From positions 3,410,001 through 3,474,000 of the forward strand of contig NZ_CP057483.1 in NCBI RefSeq assembly GCF_013836145.1: 64,000 nt of DNA, written 5' to 3'. The notes beneath the pieces are model-generated. The model ran no database searches. It was not told the DNA's origin and saw only the letters and a program-made list of their open reading frames with translations. Of the stretch, positions 61,429 to 64,000 are shown in pieces. The DNA comes from Citrobacter sp. RHB25-C09 (GTDB lineage Bacteria > Pseudomonadota > Gammaproteobacteria > Enterobacterales > Enterobacteriaceae). The position numbers were made by a program, and so were the translations under genes. The stretch's first letter is position 1. Each line of letters begins with the position of its first letter.

Positions 61429-61429
61429 T

Positions 61430-61666
61430 TTAACGTTTATCTTCCGCCAGCAATGGCGGAATGCTCGGCACCATTGGCGCGTCGTCTATATCTTTCTGCG
61501 TCATGCGAAACGCTTCTGGATAATGCTCGCGGCGGGTACGGCGCAGCGGTTCGGTATTGCGCCAGGTGTACAGGCAATGCTGACACTGATACACCGTCCA
61601 GACGCCTTTCACCGGGGAAGTCGCCATCACTTCTATTTGCGCATCGGCACAACGTGGACAAATCAT
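61430..61666 (-). CDS. ecdD: Hydroxyarylic acid decarboxylase subunit D
   Basis: 78 residues with two Cys pairs (CPRC and CQHC), a zinc-ribbon-like small subunit of the reversible non-oxidative hydroxyarylic acid (4-hydroxybenzoate/vanillate) decarboxylases (BCD type). The tail PMVPSIPPLLAEDKR is typical. Ten bases after subunit C. Confidence 0.92.
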   Translation of the reverse strand: MICPRCADAQIEVMATSPVKGVWTVYQCQHCLYTWRNTEPLRRTRREHYPEAFRMTQKDIDDAPMVPSIPPLLAEDKR

Positions 61667-61676
61667 CTGTTACTCC

Positions 61677-63104
61677 TTATTTACGATTAGCCAGCATGGC
61701 GGTCAGCTTTTCAGCCCAGGCTTTTGTTTCCGGTAAATCACAGACCGGTTGGCTATAGTGACCACGATTATCCGGTGCAACCGGCGTGGTCGCGTCGATG
61801 ATCAGCTTATCGGTGATCCCTGCCGGACTTGAGCCCGGATCCAACTCCAGCACCGACATGTTTGGCAGTTGCACCAGATCGCCCGCCGGATTAACCTTCG
61901 AAGACAGCGCCCACATCACCTGCGGCAGGTTGAACGGATCGACATCTTCATCAACCATGATCACCATCTTCACGTAACCCAGGCCGTGTGGCGTCGTCAT
62001 CGCGCGCAAACCCACCGCGCGGGCAAAGCCGCCGTAGCGCTTTTTAGTGGATATAATCGCCAGCAAACCGTGAGTGTACATGGCGTTCACCGCCTGCACT
62101 TCCGGGAATTCCGCTTTCAACTGCTGATACAGCGGCACGCAGGTTGCCGGCCCCATCAGGTAGTCGATTTCCGTCCACGGCATACCGAGATACAGCGATT
62201 CAAAAATTGGTTTTGTGCGATAAGAGACTTTATCGATACGCACCACGGTCATGTTGCGTCCGCCGGAATAGTGGCCGGTAAACTCGCCAAATGGCCCTTC
62301 GATTTCACGCTTGCGGCTCTCGATGACCCCTTCGAGGATCACTTCTGAACCCCACGGCACGTCAAAACCGGTCAGCGGCGCGGTGGCGATTGGGTACGGG
62401 CTTTCGCGCAGCGCACCCGCCATTTCATATTCCGACTGATCGTACTTCAGCGGCGTCGCCCCCATCAAAGTAATGATCGGATCGTTACCGAGCGTAATCG
62501 CAATCGGCAGATCTTCACCGCGCTCTTCCGCCTTGTGCAAATGCAGTGCGATATCATGCATCGGCACTGGCTGCAGGCCCAGCTTGCGCTTGCCTTTCAC
62601 TTCCATGCGGTAAATTCCAACGTTCTGCTTACCGAAATTGTCCGGGTCAAGCGGGTCGCGAGAAACTACACAGGCTTTATCGAGGTAAAACCCGCCGTCA
62701 CCATCGTTCAGGCGAAACAGCGGAAGGATATCAAACAGGTTAATCGCCTCACCCTCCACGCTATTTTCTGCCCACGGCGGATTAGCACGGCGTTCCGGCG
62801 CAATCGGAAATTTGTCCCAACGACGGATAAACTCATCAATCTGTTTTTTGACGGGCGTATTTGGCGGCAGGCCTAAGGAGATGGCATGGTTCTGCCAGGA
62901 ACCAATGGTATTCATCGCCACGCGGGCATCAGTGAAGCCACGGATATTATCGAACCACAGCGCGGGAGCACCGTCACCAATGCGGCCAGTCGCATTCGCC
63001 GCCGCCGCAAGATCGGGTTCGGCGTTGACCTCTTCGCTGATTTTCAGCAGTTGCCCCTGGTCGTCCAGCGCCTGTAAAAAGCTGCGTAAATCATCAAATG
63101 CCAT
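61677..63104 (-). CDS. ecdC: Hydroxyarylic acid decarboxylase, UbiD-type subunit C
   Basis: 475-residue prenylated-FMN-dependent decarboxylase (UbiD family) that converts 4-hydroxybenzoate-type acids to phenols. Family motifs: GIYRMEVKGKRKLG, FGEFTGHYSGGRNM and MVDEDVDPFNLPQVMWA (the conserved Glu/Asp set). Its start shares one base with the stop of the UbiX-like gene. Confidence 0.94.
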   Translation of the reverse strand: MAFDDLRSFLQALDDQGQLLKISEEVNAEPDLAAAANATGRIGDGAPALWFDNIRGFTDARVAMNTIGSWQNHAISLGLPPNTPVKKQIDEFIRRWDKFPIAPERRANPPWAENSVEGEAINLFDILPLFRLNDGDGGFYLDKACVVSRDPLDPDNFGKQNVGIYRMEVKGKRKLGLQPVPMHDIALHLHKAEERGEDLPIAITLGNDPIITLMGATPLKYDQSEYEMAGALRESPYPIATAPLTGFDVPWGSEVILEGVIESRKREIEGPFGEFTGHYSGGRNMTVVRIDKVSYRTKPIFESLYLGMPWTEIDYLMGPATCVPLYQQLKAEFPEVQAVNAMYTHGLLAIISTKKRYGGFARAVGLRAMTTPHGLGYVKMVIMVDEDVDPFNLPQVMWALSSKVNPAGDLVQLPNMSVLELDPGSSPAGITDKLIIDATTPVAPDNRGHYSQPVCDLPETKAWAEKLTAMLANRK

Positions 63105-63697
63105 TATTCATTCTCCTTAGAAATAGTCTGCATCTGCTGCAACCCCTGCCAACGCCGGGCCGGCGGATGCTCCAGGCCAAACTGGTCCAGCACACGTGCG
63201 ACAATGTGCTGGGTGATGTCATCAACGGTCTGCGGGTGGTTGTAAAAAGCGGGCATCGGCGGAACCATGACCACGCCCATGCGGGAAAGCGCCAGCATGT
63301 TCTCCAGATGAATCGTGCTAAGCGGCATTTCACGCGGCACCAGCACCAACTTGCGCCCCTCTTTCAGCACCACGTCGGCGGCACGACCCACCAGACCTTC
63401 GGCGTATCCTGCGCGAATACCTGCCAGCGTCTTCATACTGCAAGGAATTACGATCATGCCGTCAGTGCGAAACGAGCCTGAAGAGATGGTCGCCGCCTGA
63501 TCCGCCGGACTATGGTTGTAGTCCGCCAATCCGGCGACATCGCGTGCACTAAAGGGGGTTTCCAGTTCGATGGTTGTTTTGGCCCACTTCGACATCACCA
63601 GATGCGTTTCAACATCGGCTATGTTCCGCAATGCCTGCAACAGCGCCACGCCTAGCGGTGCGCCCGTTGCCCCGGTCATCCCAACGATCAGTCTCAT
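63104..63697 (-). CDS. ecdB: UbiX-like flavin prenyltransferase, subunit B
   Basis: 197 residues from ATG 63697 (GAGGTGAG upstream; a GTG two codons earlier lacks such spacing). N-terminal VGMTGATGAPLGVALLQAL and VPREMPLSTIHLENMLAL are UbiX/Pad1 signatures. It makes prenylated FMN for subunit C. First gene of ecdBCD, preceded by a HosA-type operator. Confidence 0.94.
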   Translation of the reverse strand: MRLIVGMTGATGAPLGVALLQALRNIADVETHLVMSKWAKTTIELETPFSARDVAGLADYNHSPADQAATISSGSFRTDGMIVIPCSMKTLAGIRAGYAEGLVGRAADVVLKEGRKLVLVPREMPLSTIHLENMLALSRMGVVMVPPMPAFYNHPQTVDDITQHIVARVLDQFGLEHPPARRWQGLQQMQTISKENE

Positions 63698-63712
63698 TCT
63701 CACCTCACATTC

Positions 63713-63726
63713 GTTCTTATACGAAC
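63713..63726. promoter_or_regulatory. HosA-type operator
   Basis: GTTCTTATACGAAC is one base off a perfect palindrome (GTTCGTATACGAAC), 16 bp before ecdB and in the gap to the divergent hosA. HosA is known to repress the neighbouring decarboxylase genes and to release DNA on binding 4-hydroxybenzoate. Confidence 0.72.
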
Positions 63727-63864
63727 AATTCCGTTAAAATACGCTTCGTCCCTCCACACGACAAGCGCAATAATTGGACGTAGCACCGATAGCTTAAGTA
63801 TCCGCCATTAGAAAAGCGGCAATAACCCGTTATGATAGAGGCAGATGTCTTGTGCGGAGTCCTC

Positions 63865-64000
63865 ATGATATTACGCGATAAAGCTTTTCACCTGCTGCGA
63901 CTGCTTTTTCAGCAGCATACCGCTCGCTGGCAGCATGAAATACCAGAGCTGACCAAACCACAGTATGCGGTGATGCGCGCAGTTTTTGAGCGCCCGGGTA
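63865..64000 (+). CDS. hosA: HosA, MarR-family regulator, N-terminal part
   Basis: 45 codons before the window ends: MILRDKAFHLLRLLFQQHTARWQHEIPELTKPQYAVMRAVFERPG, close to the HosA (SlyA homologue) N terminus of pathogenic E. coli, where hosA also sits by the decarboxylase genes near mutS. GGAGTCCTC precedes the ATG. Confidence 0.9.
   Translation, partial: MILRDKAFHLLRLLFQQHTARWQHEIPELTKPQYAVMRAVFERPG

Noticed and set aside
1..64000. CRISPR arrays, tRNA or rRNA genes
   Set aside because: No regularly spaced repeats other than REP pairs, and no cloverleaf or rRNA sequence was recognised.

Overview
The window is chromosomal DNA of an enterobacterium close to Escherichia, Salmonella and Citrobacter. 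The backbone order is pncC-mltB-srlAEBD-gutM-srlR-gutQ-norR/norVW-hypF-hydN-ascG/ascFB-hycI..A/hypA..E-fhlA-ygbA-mutS-(hydroxyarylate decarboxylase)-hosA. No SPI-1 is present in the fhlA-mutS interval, which argues against Salmonella, and the hosA/decarboxylase cluster next to mutS fits a Citrobacter-like genome. This assignment is an inference from gene content. REP/BIME palindromes sit in most backbone intergenic gaps.

Positions 1-33 kb and 58.8-64 kb are backbone. They hold sorbitol uptake and its regulators; anaerobic NO detoxification (sigma54/NorR); the formate hydrogenlyase regulon (hydN-hypF, hyc and hyp operons plus the activator fhlA, with sigma54 promoters and a palindromic FhlA-type upstream site visible); cryptic-type beta-glucoside use (ascFB with ascG); and a non-oxidative hydroxyarylic acid decarboxylase under HosA. 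A SymE-like toxin gene with a LexA-like box lies between ascB and hycI.

Positions 33,357-58,815 are a genomic island of about 25.5 kb inserted in the 5' end of mutS. The left junction keeps the native mutS start as a 22-codon stub. The right junction carries a second, codon-divergent mutS start that restores a full 853-codon mutS, so the element rebuilds the gene it enters. A P4-type integrase lies at the right end, divergent from mutS, and paired CTACA(T/C)TTT boxes occur near both ends.

Island layout, left to right: fic with a small convergent gene; a type I restriction-modification operon (hsdM-hsdS-extra PD-(D/E)XK nuclease-hsdR); a replication-like set formed by a divergent single-subunit (family A/T7-like) polymerase candidate, a DUF927 helicase, an HUH-type Rep-like protein and AlpA, interrupted by a two-gene cargo that includes a YaaW/UPF0174-like protein; a second tyrosine recombinase with RadC, a papain-like cysteine peptidase candidate and a DUF2787-like protein; a Mu-like repressor/Ner divergent switch followed by three small genes; a decayed insertion sequence; and a DUF262-HEPN two-gene module. 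The island looks like a defence-rich integrative element with its own replication functions. The polymerase plus DUF927 plus HUH combination and the mutS-restoring attachment site are the most unusual parts.
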